The notes: a model not told the origin generated them from the sequence alone. Numbered from the stretch's first letter, positions 1-10,767 are shown. The stretch is DNA of 50,437 nt from Pelargonium nanum (GCA_036897485.1 JAYMTF010000137.1:1-50437), one strand, 5' to 3'. Numbers and translations are program-made.

Positions 1-135
1 TTGGGTCAATAAAAAGTTGAGGGACCAAATTGGGTCAAAACACCAAAGTTCAGGGGTCATTTTTGGTTAAAAAAAGTTAAGGGACTAAATTGGGTCAAAA
101 CATTAAAGTTCGGGGACCAAATTAGGTCTTTTACC
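1..135. repeat. Internally repeated AT-rich block at window edge
   Basis: Two diverged copies of a roughly 55-60 base unit lie head to tail, each containing a form of GGGACCAAATTGGGTCAAAA followed by AAAGTTCRGGG. Similar 'gggaccaaattgggtc' blocks occur in the ends of plant transposons, but the element is cut by the window edge and no terminal repeat or coding part is visible. The family is not identified. Confidence 0.45.
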
Positions 136-800
136 CTCTTTTTATTATTGGGCATTTCACTCTAAATATGTTAGATGTGTGAGCTCATAATTAGAGCTAA
201 AAATTCGAGTTTTGGCCGAAAATGACAGACCAATAACTCGTTTTATGACGTGTTGCTTAAAAAGTTTAATATTTTATGTATTATTGAGTCGGTAATAATT
301 TGCATATTAAAAAAATATATACACGAGTGTGGATTAGTATGAATGTGATATATGGAGACAAAAGTGGGGAAAAGTAGAGCAATAGAGGAAAGGTTTTAGC
401 TTTAACTATGAACAAAACTCGAATGTGGATTAGTATAGTGTGGTAAAACAACTTAAAAGTGTCACCCGCGAGTGTGCGGACCCGCTCAAAAATCCGATGG
501 TATAATTCGAAAAAAAAGGAATAGAAGAATTTAGAGTGGATTGTGGTGAGTTGTTCGAAGCAAAAGAAAAAAAGGAAGATAGAATTTGGGGTAATGATAA
601 AAATTGGATATTGGTAAATGGGTAAATGGGTCAAGTTGGAGTGTGGGGCACGTGTCGAGTTGTCAGGCGTGTAATCTATCAATGCTGTGGTTGACTTCTC
701 GATGACCATTGCACGTGTCGCTGTCTTCGTCCATCTCCATACTATCATGCTATTCTGCTACTACTTGCATCTACTCTTCTACTACCTATGTATTATCTTT
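136..800. other. Gene-free stretch with two G-box/ABRE motifs
   Basis: No convincing gene is present. A 155-codon minus-strand open frame covers most of it but is rich in Phe, Ile and Thr encoded by AT-rich DNA and matches nothing I know. Two copies of CACGTGTC (G-box overlapping an ABA-response element core) lie at 649-656 and 712-719, 63 bases apart in the same orientation, with TTGAC (W-box core) between them. This looks like a promoter fragment, but no gene follows within reach. The element GTGGATTAGTAT occurs twice (near 328 and 425). Confidence 0.3.
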
Positions 801-808
801 TGCTTTAT

Positions 809-845
<37 letters not shown>

Positions 846-859
846 CAGTCTATGCGTTT

Positions 860-1031
860 TTTTTATCAGCAACGGGACATTATACTCGAAGTAACAATGT
901 ATCTCACTTTTTTTGGGAGCGTCATCCTAAAATCTATCCCACAAATCTCACCTCATACAGTCGACAAGGAGGCTCGAACTTGAGACCTCAAAGAAAATCC
1001 AAAATGGTATTAACCACTTGGACCAACATGT
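860..1031 (-). mobile_element. tRNA-derived SINE, copy 1 (minus strand)
   Basis: Read on the minus strand, the element starts with an A-box-like TGGTCCAAGTGGTTAATACC and then a B-box-like stretch GGTCTCAAGTTCGAGCCTCC, the two halves of an RNA polymerase III tRNA promoter. It ends at CGTTGCTGATAAAAAAAAC. The same order of blocks occurs in the plus-strand copy at 1155-1349, which confirms one family. A run of about 30 T at 811-840, just past the 3' side, may be a poly(A) tail of this or an older insertion. Target duplications were not recognised. Confidence 0.7.
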
Positions 1032-1154
1032 CTTCATCAGTCCATGCGTGTTGCATTCATGTCGGTACAAACTATTAACTCACATGAAAAAATATATACA
1101 CGATTTGACATGTCGGATTGAAACGTCATTCTCTAAGATGATTAAATACCAAAT

Positions 1155-1349
1155 CATGTTGGGTCAAGCGGTTAATGCGCTTTGGATTTCTTTTGAGGTC
1201 TCAGATTCGAGCGTCCTTGCCGACGGTATGAGGTGATATTTATGGGTTTAAGAGTAGAGCTAACAACTAACTCGTATGACGCCTCCACTAGAGAGTGAGA
1301 AACATAAACATTTGTAAACCTGTTGTCCCGTCGCTTATAAAAAAAATAA
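1155..1349 (+). mobile_element. tRNA-derived SINE, copy 2 (plus strand)
   Basis: This is the same family as the minus-strand copy at 860-1031. It begins CATGTTGGGTCAAGCGGTTA (A box), has GGTCTCAGATTCGAGCGTCC (B box), shares GACGGTATGAGGTG and GTCCCGTCGCTTATAAAAAA with the other copy, and ends in an A-rich tail. It carries extra bases in the middle relative to copy 1. The two copies are inverted, separated by about 120 bases. No clear target-site duplication was seen. Confidence 0.7.
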
Positions 1350-1734
1350 TAATGTCTTAAACATAACTACATCAACTAACATGCAAAAGTTCAAGTACAA
1401 AATGATAATATATTGAGTTTTTGGAATTAATTCACTATTACAACCTCAACATGTGTGTGTCACGCGTGCTACAACACGAGTGATTAATAGCACGTCCGTA
1501 ATTTTGAGACTTAGCATGAATATAACATGATTTTAAAACAGATAGTGGATTTCTTATTTTTCTTTTGTTGAATCTTTTTCATGGCTCGATAGAGAATTTT
1601 ATAAGCCAATGATTTTTTTCCGTGTTTCAGAATACGGTTAATCAACATGTTAACTATTCGATTAATCGGGTTTGACAGTTTTTTTTAGAATATAAAAATA
1701 CATTTATTATTATTTTGAAAAAGAGAGTTTAAAG

Positions 1735-1870
1735 GCTAAAGGCCCAAACCAATTAAATTCTTGAGACCCAAAATGATTTAGGACCCAATTTGTGGCCCAA
1801 TTTAGGTTTTGACGATCTAAATGACAAATATGCCCACGTCAAAACTGAAAAACTACATCCGTGTCCATTG
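1735..1870 (+). promoter_or_regulatory. Site II-type promoter region
   Basis: GGCCCA (TGGGCC/T site II core read on the minus strand) occurs at 1741-1746 and again at 1794-1799, with two further ACCCA motifs between them. Site II elements are common in promoters of plant ribosomal-protein and mitochondrial-protein genes, which fits the HUELLENLOS-like pseudogene downstream. Assignment to that gene is inference. Confidence 0.4.
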
Positions 1871-2449
1871 GCTCAACTCAACGACAACTCTCTAACGGTC
1901 GTTTCCGATTTCTCCTCCATCTGCTCGAACCAGACCAGAGCTTCGTCAGTCGTCACCGGCAAACCCCACCGCCGCCGGCGATTGTTGCGCCGCCGATTAC
2001 ACAATCGAAATTCCGAATTCCGGCGAGGTACGATTTTACGTATTGGCTGGTGTTGAAGTTGTTACGTTTCTCTAGCTACTGTAAATTACTGTAATGTCCC
2101 TATCGAACCTGCTTCACTCCATCACTTGAGCTCAGCTACACTTTCACTATCTTCATTTGAAGCTTTATATGTTGATGATACATATGAAAATCCTTAGTAT
2201 TCTACCTCAGATCCATTTTTCTCTACATGTTATTGTCAATTAAATGTGCATTTTGTGATGGCAAAATTGTTAATTCCTAGGTTTTGATGGTATATGGCTG
2301 TATGGTTTTTAATTGTTCACTTAGATTGTGGTCTTCACCATTTGTGTTGGGGCTTTAGCTAGTTTTATTATATTTTTTACAGGAATTTTTCATTTAGATT
2401 CTTGCATTGATCACAGAAATGGCAGCTGTTTTGCTTCAAAATGCTCAAG
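1870..2449 (+). other. Possible 5' exons of the L14-like locus
   Basis: A CG-richer segment up to about 2028 ends at CGGCGAG|GTACG, a plausible donor. A polypyrimidine/TTTACAG acceptor follows near 2383, and a short exon-like piece begins at ATG 2419 (MAAVLLQNAQE) and ends at GAG|GTATGTG. HUELLENLOS-type proteins begin with a similar MAA start, so this may be the 5' end of the decayed L14 locus, but the peptide is too short to prove it. 2450-3727 shows nothing recognisable and would be intron. Confidence 0.3.
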
Positions 2450-3727
2450 AGGTATGTGATTTCATGGTTTAGACTTTTGAGTGGCTATTTGTGGGTGTGT
2501 GTTGCTTCTGTTGTAGATTGGAGTTGTTTAATCCATAACAAATCAATTGTTTTTGGGATGATCGTTGGATGCTATGTATTTCTTTTGATGTATATATAGT
2601 TATGCTGTTCACCAAATTGTGGAATCTTAGTCGATGCTCAAGCTATATATGTCTTTGTTGAATTCGGTTGATGCACTTGGAGAGTTAAGCCTGCTTACGG
2701 GTCATCTTCTCTGTTCCAAACCAAATCATGCCTACTTTAGCCTGTTTAGAATTTTGTGCATGTTTGTGACAGCCCGATGTAGCTTTCATCCACATAATGA
2801 AAGCTTAGATTTGGTCTAAATTACGAGTCTCACGTGCTCAAAGAACTTGTTTCCTAAATTCCATTGTGACTTTGTATGTATTAAAGATTGTCATTTAATG
2901 GATGGACTCTTCTTTGATATGTTCGGTGTTTCCCATGGTGAGTGCAGCAACCAAGGGTTTGGTTGCGGGACACTTATTTGGAATTAGTCTTCCCTGCCAA
3001 ACAGCATCCATGCATATGCATGTCATTCGTGAGGTTTATAATTTGCAACAATATTAACACATTTCTTTAAATAGTTTCCATAACTTAGCGCTTACGTTCA
3101 GTCATTATTGGTCGTCCATCAGGTTCTGCTGTCTAATATTTTTCTCTCTTAGACATGCTTTTTTATGTGCTTCGCATTGTCATGGCAGACCACCAGAAGC
3201 TGTTCCTAATTCTTAGAAGTGCATTATGGTAATTCATTTAGGCGACTTGTTCTTTTGCTATGACAGAAACTATTTAGCAAATTTTTGTTGTACCTCTTGG
3301 CAGTAGAGCAACTAAAATGCTTTCCTCAGCTGCCCAAAACCTATGTATCTGAGTGGGATAGGTCAAAAGTATCTTGTATACAAGTAAGCCAATGGACGCT
3401 TGCCAGTTGCCACATTAGAAGTATCTTATTTCCATAGGCGTTTTCGCTATAAGTGTTATATCTTATGCCTACACTTCCGATTTTTGAAGACAAGTTAAAA
3501 GAAATGTTGGGTTGGTCGGTATAGAGTTTCTTTTCTAGATAGCGGCTCTAATGTAAATTAGCTCATTGGATGGGAGATATGCTGATTTTTTCTCTAACTG
3601 GTTTCTGGCTATTTATGCTACTTTGTCCAAACTGCATTTGAGCTTTTGATTTTGTTAACTAGAACTTGGGGATCAATTACTAATTTTCATAGTAGTGTCG
3701 TAATTACTAACTTATTGGGCAATTTTT

Positions 3728-4412
3728 TTTGGGAGGCCTTGGCCACAACTTGTCATGCATACTGAGTACATCTAACAGGATGATAAACAGCAATTTCTGG
3801 TCTCAGCTCTGTTCCTTTCTCTCTCAATGCAATTATTGTTACGTTTCTTGTGTATGTGACCGAAACTATCCAACTTCTTACTTTTGTTTCCTTGTACTAT
3901 TCTTTGTTATGATGATTTTTCAAATCTTGTATTGCTCAAGTGTTACAGAACTTGAAATTATTTTCTAGTAGCAAAGTACTGTTTGTGTAATTAGTCTCTT
4001 ACTGTCCACGGTCATTGATCACGGTATAAATTTTTATCCTCCTTGTACCAAATACAGCAGCAAAGAACTGTAATACAGATGAGAACAGTTCTCAAAGTGG
4101 TACAACTCGGGGGTAGAAAAATTAATGTGCATTCAACTTTCAAGCTTTGAAAATGAGGAGCAAGGCACAGAGACTCAATTGTCGCATCACTAAAGGAAGC
4201 CCATCCTAATGGGAAAATGAAGAACGGAAAGGTTGCATGCTGCCATGCAACGGGGTCGCTGTGTTTGATGACAATGCAGTAGTTCTTGTTGACAAACAAG
4301 ACCAGCCAATTGGGACAAAGAGTATTTGGGCCGGTTCCATACGAGCTAAGGAAGAAGAAGCATGTCAAAATTCTTGGTTTGGCAGAGCATATTGCCTGGT
4401 GGGCTGAATAAC
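3728..4412 (+). pseudogene. Mitochondrial ribosomal protein L14 (HUELLENLOS-like) pseudogene
   Basis: Pieces of the plant mitochondrial uL14 protein HUELLENLOS are readable in order but in different frames. GGLGHNLSCILSTSN lies from about 3734 (N-terminal presequence region). MRTVLKVV starts at 4080 after a CAG acceptor. A Cys-Ile-Gln stretch follows near 4125, AMQRGRC near 4240, FDDNAVVLVDKQDQPIGT at 4265-4318, then VFGPVPYELRKKKHVKIL to a stop at about 4410. At least four frame changes and internal stops separate these blocks. An intron between the first two blocks appears retained, so it is a decayed duplicate and not a processed copy. A functional copy must lie elsewhere, because L14 is needed for organelle translation. 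Confidence 0.8.
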
Positions 4413-5137
4413 TTATCTTTCGAGTACTAGTCAAGGTCTCGCAATTGGCTTAGGTAATCTCTTTGAACTAATTTGTTCTAAATGAATGATCCATGTTTTG
4501 AATTTATCATGGAATCAGTGATTTTGTTATGGTTTTTGAAATTCAACTTTTTGTTAACTCAGTTTTGATGCGCAAAACCAAAATAAATGTCTCTGTTAAG
4601 ATGCATCTACTTGCTCATTCTCTTTTGTGAATGTTTGTGACTATTGAGTATTAACCGATCCTTTTGTATGCAATAAAAACAGAAAGTTGAAGAGGGAAAA
4701 TAAGATATTACAGTGTATTAGCTTCAACTCGTGATGATAGTGCAAGCTCATCCCTAAGTTCAATGGATAAGGAAGGACAGAAAGCAACAAAAACTACAAT
4801 CAACCAGAAGAATCTTGCAGAAGGAAACACAAGAAGGCTATAAGTTGCCGATTCCAATGGTAATTTCTCTCACTTATTATTTGAAGCCAAAAACTTACAT
4901 TGATAATGAGGATTTACAAAGTAAAGTCTACTACACAATATAAAACTGAAACCTTATAAGATTTATTCCAAAACAGAACACAATATATAATTTCACTCTG
5001 CTGCATCTCCACAGACAACACCAACCCTATATCGTAATTCATAGTAAAAAAGTAGTAAATCAAAAGTACTCTACTTGCTTGGTACATTTTCATTATTTTG
5101 AGCCTTAAATTTTTATTACATAATGTGTAATCATCAA
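4413..5137. other. Gene-free spacer between L14 pseudogene and Ole e 1-like gene
   Basis: AT-rich sequence without a recognisable gene. The part next to 5138 is the 3' untranslated side of the minus-strand proline-rich gene. I saw no repeat with clear ends. Confidence 0.4.
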
Positions 5138-6126
5138 TCAGGGTGATAAGTTCCTTGGGGGTGCACCAGGAATTCTAGGCACAGGAGGGAAAGGAAATTG
5201 AGGAATTGGAGGGAACAACGAAGGAGCTGGCGGTGGTGGCGATGGAGTCAAGCCTGGGATTTGTGGGAAAGGAAAGGTAGGTGCTGGTACTGCGGGTGGC
5301 TGAAACGGGTTAGGAAGTTGGGGAAATGGTGGGGGCTGAAACGGGTTAGGAAGGTTGGGAATTGGTGTTGGCTGAAACGGGTTAGGAAACAACGGTGCTG
5401 GTGGGGGCTGAAGCGGGTTAGGAAGGACTGGCGCTGGTGGGGGCTGAAACGGGTTAGGAAGGGCTGGCGGCATTGGAATCAATGGTGGAAATAACTGCTT
5501 ATTGTCCGAAAAGCCTGTTGGTTTTTCCCCTACGAGTTTTCTTGAATCACGGACACTCGGTTTCTGGTTACACACATTAGGCTGCTTCAAAGGCTTGAAG
5601 GTGAAAAACCCAGCCGAGAAAATATGTGTCCCTTGCTTTCTTGATTTCAGGTGCAGCAAAGAAGTTGAATCCGCCCTGGAAGCCACAGCGCAGTAAGGCT
5701 CACTGCTGCTGACAAGTCTCACCGAACACCCCTCGATCCTCTTGGCGTGTTTGCTTATTTCGAAAGGTAAATGAACCTTGAACTTTCCATTACTATCAGT
5801 CTTCACTTGTTTCTTGAACCTTGGTTTCGAAGAATCCCCATTTCTACACTCTACCATGACAGTAGCACCTGGAGAACACATTCAAGAACCGAATTCACAT
5901 CACATATCCGAAAAAATGAACCGAATCGAGCTCAAGATTAAGGGTTCAATGGATTGTTACCTGAAATGAAGTGGCTGGACTTTGAGAAATCATCTTGGAA
6001 ACAAGTGTCACAGTAGACAGTACCAACAACAACTGCAGATGGGAGCTTTTTCACATTTCTGGCCTCTGAGAGATCATTGAAACTCAGGAGACTGATCAGA
6101 AGCAATGTTGTCAGAAGCCAAGACAT
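5138..6126 (-). CDS. Ole e 1-like proline-rich cell-wall protein
   Basis: Two exons, complement(5138-5868, 5961-6126), 298 aa; the intron has GT/AG ends and the phase joins SHFIS to GATVMVEC. Residues 1-22 form a signal peptide (MSWLLTTLLLISLLSF...). Residues about 33-135 resemble the Pollen Ole e 1/extensin domain, with GTVYCDTC and later conserved cysteines (VECRNGD, EGCSVRL, PYCAV). From about residue 170 the tail is Pro-rich, with five or six copies of PNPFQPPP-type units. Proteins of this layout are secreted to the cell wall; the molecular activity is not known. The gene stands alone on the minus strand. The start is the first ATG of the signal-peptide frame and a TATA box lies about 90 bases upstream. 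Confidence 0.88.
5288..5466 (-). repeat. Tandem repeat encoding PNPFQPPP units
   Basis: Inside the Ole e 1-like gene, GGCTGAAACGGGTTAGGAA (plus-strand reading) recurs five times at intervals of about 33-36 bases, with one copy reading AAGCGGG. Each encodes the Leu/Phe-Pro-Asn-Pro-Phe/Leu-Gln-Pro motif. Near-identity at DNA level suggests recent unit duplication. Confidence 0.85.
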
Positions 6127-6212
6127 TGCTCTGATGATTCAGATTCTGCTCTGCAGAATCTCTGGAGGTTAGTGTCTTTTTTATTTTATGCTTCCAAGTT
6201 CTTAGCTTTACA

Positions 6213-6222
6213 CATATATAAG
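6213..6222 (-). promoter_or_regulatory. TATA box of the Ole e 1-like gene
   Basis: TTATATATGTG on the minus strand, about 90 bases before the start codon at 6126. Spacing suits a short 5' leader. Confidence 0.5.
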
Positions 6223-9100
6223 AAAAATGTTGTGTTGATGGTTTCTATGTTTGTTTTTATTGACATTCAATCTTGTTGTGACCAGTCTGAGGCTGTAGTG
6301 AAATTGAAGGTTTTTATGGGGGTGATTTTTGTAGAGTGATCCACCAAGGATAGGGTTGTGCATTTTCATTTTGGACTGAATAATATTTTATTATAAAATG
6401 TCTTCAAAAATGTTTTTTTTGTGTGTGTGTTAGTTTTGGTACCATAAATTTCATTACTAGTCACCTAATTAACTCCTATTGTCATTTTTTCTTCTTAATT
6501 TTTCTCTAAACAAATATTACTAGTTTTGGTCCAAATTGTTACGGTCCATGTCATTTTCGTTCCTATCCGGTCCATAAACCAAACACAATTCATATGGCTT
6601 ATGGGTATCCAATCCAATCTAAGAACTAAACATAAACCGGTCTGGTTGGTCTCTCTCTAACGGACTCGGTTTGGTCCGGTCCGGCCCGCAATCCAAACAA
6701 ACCCAAGCCTCTTTTAGGTTGTGTTTGTGTTAGGCAACCTCAAACCGAACATGACCCAAAACCGAACCAACACCTCTCGATCCACTGTTTGGTCTCTCAC
6801 TCGGGAAATTCAGGTCGGTCCATTCACTTGTCTATCTTTTAGGGATTCGGTTCAGTCCAATCCACAATTTGATCCAAGGCAGCATATCTTTATTGGAATC
6901 ATGCAGAAACAAGCCAACTGCAACCTAAATGCCAACAAATCACTCAATCAAAAACTGTGGACATGAAATTGAGGGTCAAAAAGCTTTGTGTGAAGATGCC
7001 AAAAGTGATGGGTCCATAGCCTCAGAAGCTGTTTGTTCACGAGACAAGTAGAGTAGCCACATATTTTCATGAGAGTTTGTGACTCATTAATGGCTACAAA
7101 TTTGGAGTTTGTACATGGACCCTTCACAAGGAGGGTACACCCAAAATTCTCTTTACCATATCTATGAATCTTCCATAGGACCATGTGGAAGTCAGATCGT
7201 ACTACTGATAGATTTGTTCGATAATATGATCTGTTAATTTTGACAAATATCGTTAGATTCAATGTTATGTGCTGCGAGATCGTTATTCTAATTAATTCGA
7301 ATTTCGATGGTTCAAAACTGCAAGAGACCGATCAAATTTTTCATTTTTATTTTCTTGGCATACAATAGAAACATCTTGACGATTATTGTCATAACTCATT
7401 GGTCCAAGTCTTGTATAAACACAACGATTCTTTTTTCTTGTTCACGGGTGGGTGTGAGGACTTGTCATGTATCATCTTTGTTTCATTCACGGACTTCATT
7501 ATAGTAGTTTGTCCAAATTATCAGTGGAATTATATGTAATTGTTGATATAATTTCATACCTATCAAAGATCGAATAAAACACTAAGCGAACAATACATGC
7601 ACAAAACATGTGTTAGTAGGAGAGCCGTTAAGTTGGAATGAAATTACAATATGTGTTACGTATAAAACTATTGAATATGCGTCACGTATGTTTCGTGCAC
7701 TTAAATTTATAGGCACGTAAACTCTTTAATTTTGAATTGGATTCATACGATGTCGGCTAAATTTCAATAAAAAAAAGTTCAATCCACAATGTGTCGCATC
7801 AATCAAAGTAATCAATTTGATGTGTATAGTGATGAATATAATATTATAGGATAATGTTTACTGATATTTTCAGCCTTTTAACTATTTAAATTCTTTAAAT
7901 ATTATGCCAAATCTAAAACGTAAGTTAAAATGCAAAACCGAAAATATGGGTATGTAATTGAGTGACGCTATATAGTTGACTCAACTAATCGAACTAACGA
8001 GTTAATCAATGTATTTGAATTCAATTTCCTCGTTCCATTTTAAAAAACAGTGTGAATGACACCAAATACATAAAAAGTTGTATTAAATACATGCCCTATA
8101 TGTTGACCATATCATTTTCATTCATATCAAACCAAACACACTATTGTAGTAGTATTTATGATATAGTTTAGGCTTTTGGTCCAAACATTATGAAATAAAT
8201 TTTGAAAAGTCAATCTCACAAGACATTGGCCCATTCCATATACCAAATACAAATATAGCAGTTACAATGTTACATACACCAAATATCAAATTTTGTACAA
8301 AATACAAATTTAGTTAGTTTGATGTTATCTATGCAATTGCATTGCAGTGTATTTGACTAAATAAGTTAATTTGCCAACTTGACAATTGAATAGTAATAAA
8401 TGATCGAAATTACTATCTAGCGAAAACCGAGCAGTGGCAATTGACAATTAACAAGATGATCGAGTGGTAGGTTAGAGTGTCCCCCAACTATTTTTTTTTT
8501 TTGAAAACGTCTCGCAATTAGTTTTTTTCAACTCGATTGAGATGTCACCGTAATTGGTTAATATTTTTTTTTTGTATAAATGTTAAATGTGTAGTATATT
8601 GGGCCAAGTAGACTTATTGTCCCAATAGGCCTAGCCACTTGGGCTTAGTCCTTGACAATACAAGTTTATGATGACCCAATGAAGTCTGTTATAATATAAT
8701 GCTTAAATAAATCAACTTTTGTTTCCAGTAAACTGACTAAATGGTACTATTGTTCGAAGACATGACTCATTTTGCAAGTAAAATAAGACGCTTGAACGTT
8801 TATTAAAACATGTTTTACCGATCTAGACATGAAATTATTGGGACGAATCAGTGATGGTTCATGGACTCGAGCCCATTTGCTAACTACATCTGATAAGACC
8901 TCACAATTATACCTGACAATGCAATGCTAATGCAAGCCGTATAAAAAAATCACACATTTTTGTCTAACAATTTTTCATCGGTTCTAACATGTCTCATTGT
9001 ACTGTGAATGACTATAACCTGTCCGATTTTCGGTTTGTATTTTAAGAAAACTCAGTCTCAATCCGGTCTGACTTAGTTCGGTCCGGTCCGGTTCTGAACC
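6223..9100. other. Gene-free intergenic region with degenerate repeats
   Basis: No gene is supported. At 6590-6860 and 9040-9095 there are stretches rich in GGTCCGGTCCGG and AAACCGAACC motifs, the kind of sequence found in old nonautonomous plant DNA transposons; ends were not found. 8762-8990 shares blocks such as CATGACTCATTTTGCAAGTA with 14560-14580 and resembles the hAT-like MITE group there. A 104-codon minus frame at 6948-7262 has no recognised match. Confidence 0.4.
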
Positions 9101-9119
9101 GATGCCCAGCCCGTACGGA

Positions 9120-9480
9120 CAGTTAAATATAAAGGCGCGAGACAGAGAGTTAGAAAATAGAAACGGAAATTCCAAAACCAAAAGGCACAGTCTCTCTCTC
9201 TCGCTCGCTCGCATGGCGGTGTTGCTGTTTGGCTCCAAATTTGTGAAGATCAACGATCTGCTTCTCTGTTCGTCGTCTACCATATCAATGTAGCTTACCG
9301 CTTTCATTTTTTACTCTCTCTGTGTGTTTTGTTTTGGAATTTCAAATTTGTTGTTTCTCAGTTACGAAATTTCATTTTCCGTGTTTGATTCTCCAGGAAA
9401 GAGAGATCGCGTTGGTTTTGGTCGACGCGTCTCCCAAAATGTGCTCCACTACTTGTTCTGTGGTATGATTTTTGTTTTCC
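9120..9480 (+). other. Possible transcription start and noncoding first exon
   Basis: TAAATATAAAGG (TATA-like, near 9122) is followed by a (TC)n/(CTCG)n tract at 9190-9212, typical of plant 5' leaders. The only frame here, from 9102 or from the ATG at 9213, stops at 9293 and resembles nothing known. An acceptor-like CTCCAG near 9397 and a donor-like TG|GTATGA near 9462 suggest splicing. It could be a noncoding transcript or the front of a decayed gene. Confidence 0.25.
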
Positions 9481-9917
9481 TTTTCAATTTCGTGAATGAA
9501 AATGTTGGATCGAGTCATTCGAGTGTTGATTGTTCATTGTTGTGCACGAATAGCTTCAGCTGGAGTGTTTGGACTTTAGAGTGTGGTCATTTTGGTGAAC
9601 TTTACTGAATGTATTCGCTTAGTAGCTGATATAGTGATGTGTTACTTGCATGTTCAGTGTAGACGTTTTTGTTGTTGTTTGACAAATTTGACGGAATCTA
9701 GTTAGCGTTTGGATTAGAATTTAGGTGACGTTTGGGATTGATTTTTGTTTTCCTTTTCAATTTCGTCAATGGAAATGTTGGATTGATTGTTGATTGTTGT
9801 GCACGAATAGCTTCAGCTGGAGTGTTTAGAGTGTGATGAGTTTGGTGAATTTTACAGAATGTAATCATTTAGTAGCTGATATAGTGATGTGTTACTTGCT
9901 TGCTCAGAGTAGAAGTG
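9466..9917 (+). repeat. Diverged direct duplication (about 200 bases, two copies)
   Basis: The block beginning TTTTTGTTTTCCTTTTCAAT at about 9466 recurs at about 9743. Both copies contain TTGTGCACGAATAGCTTCAG and TAGCTGATATAGTGATGTGT. Shorter echoes of the last part (CATTTAGTAGCTGATA and variants) recur near 10125, 10197, 10277, 10507 and 10857, so the region looks like an old tandem array invaded by MITEs. Confidence 0.7.
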
Positions 9918-9966
9918 GACCAAGTGGTTGTTGTTGTGATGTGTTTGACGAATTTGACGGATTTTA

Positions 9967-10122
9967 GGTAACGTTTGGATTAGAATTTTTGTTGTGGAAT
10001 GAGAAACAAGAATCAAAATGAGAATGAGATTTTCATTGTTCATGTTTGGATTGATATTTTTTTCATGAAAATGACTCTAGTTCCTATTCTCATCCCATTT
10101 TTTTTTGTATCCAATCGATGCC
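9967..10122. mobile_element. Harbinger-like (Tourist-type) MITE 1
   Basis: The 156-base element is flanked by TTA on both sides, the usual 3-base target duplication of PIF/Harbinger elements. The left end GGTAACGTTTGGAT pairs with the right end (reverse complement GGCATCGATTGGAT). The interior is full of GAATGAGAATGAG-type sequence. No coding capacity. Confidence 0.72.
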
Positions 10123-10353
10123 TTAGTCGTTTAGTTGCTGATAAGCTTTATTTTGGTAATTGGTTGATGGTCACTGTGAATTTTACCATATTTAGTCATT
10201 TAGTAGCGATATACTACATGCTTAGGGTAGCGTTTTTGTGTGTGTGTGTTGTGTTTGGTGAATTTTCAACAATTTCGTCATTTAGTTCCTGATATGTTTG
10301 ATAGAGTTTTTTAATTTGTTGTGCTTGATGGTATGGTGAATTTACCAAATTTA

Positions 10354-10500
10354 GGCAGCGTGTGGACTATAAGTTTTGTTGAGGAATGAGAAATTAGAAT
10401 TGGAATGAGATTCTTATTGTATTGTGATTATTTTGTCATTAGAATAGTTTTGGAATGAGAATCTCACTATCATTCCTAAAATTTTGTTTGAAACACTACC
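10354..10500. mobile_element. Harbinger-like (Tourist-type) MITE 2
   Basis: The 147-base element is flanked by TTA at both ends. The left end GGCAGCGTGTGGAC pairs with the right end (reverse complement GGTAGTGTTTCAAA), and the interior GGAATGAGAAATTAGAATTG matches MITE 1. It sits about 230 bases from MITE 1 in the same array. Confidence 0.68.
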
Positions 10501-10526
10501 TTAGTCATTTAGTCGCTAATATATTA

Positions 10527-10767
10527 CTTCCTTCGTCTCAAAATGAGTGTCTTGATTTCCAATTTGAGAAAAATTAAGGAAAAAATAGTTAATGTTGTAT
10601 ATTTCCTCTTGTATCCTCAAAGACATGTGTTGTAACAAACTCAATGATACTAATTAACTTATTATAAGGATACTATTGATATTTCATACATGACTAACTT
10701 AGTAGTATACTCATTTTGAGACAAAAAATGCAAGACAAACATGACACTCATTTTGGGATGGAGGGAG
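10527..10767. mobile_element. Stowaway MITE A
   Basis: The left end CTTCCTTCGTCTCAAAATGA and the right end CATTTTGGGATGGAGGGAG are inverted repeats of the Stowaway CTCCCTCCGTCCC type, with TA on both sides as target duplication. It is 241 bases and noncoding. Confidence 0.85.

Noticed and set aside
281-748. 155-codon open frame on the minus strand
   Set aside because: Composition follows AT-rich DNA (Phe/Ile/Thr runs), there is no recognised domain, and the region behaves like repeat-flanked intergenic DNA.
811-840. Poly(T) run as a Pol III or intrinsic terminator
   Set aside because: It lies beyond a minus-strand SINE and is better explained as a retroelement poly(A) tail.
4012-4434. 140-codon open frame on the minus strand
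   Set aside because: It is the opposite strand of the L14/HUELLENLOS pseudogene, whose sense-strand motifs are clear.
6948-7262. 104-codon minus frame with several Cys
   Set aside because: Considered as a second Ole e 1-like fragment because of its position and CTLLVKGPC, but no conserved motif, signal peptide or splice pattern supports it.
9102-9293. 63-codon plus frame across the CT-rich leader
   Set aside because: It starts upstream of the likely transcript start and encodes low-complexity sequence with no family match.
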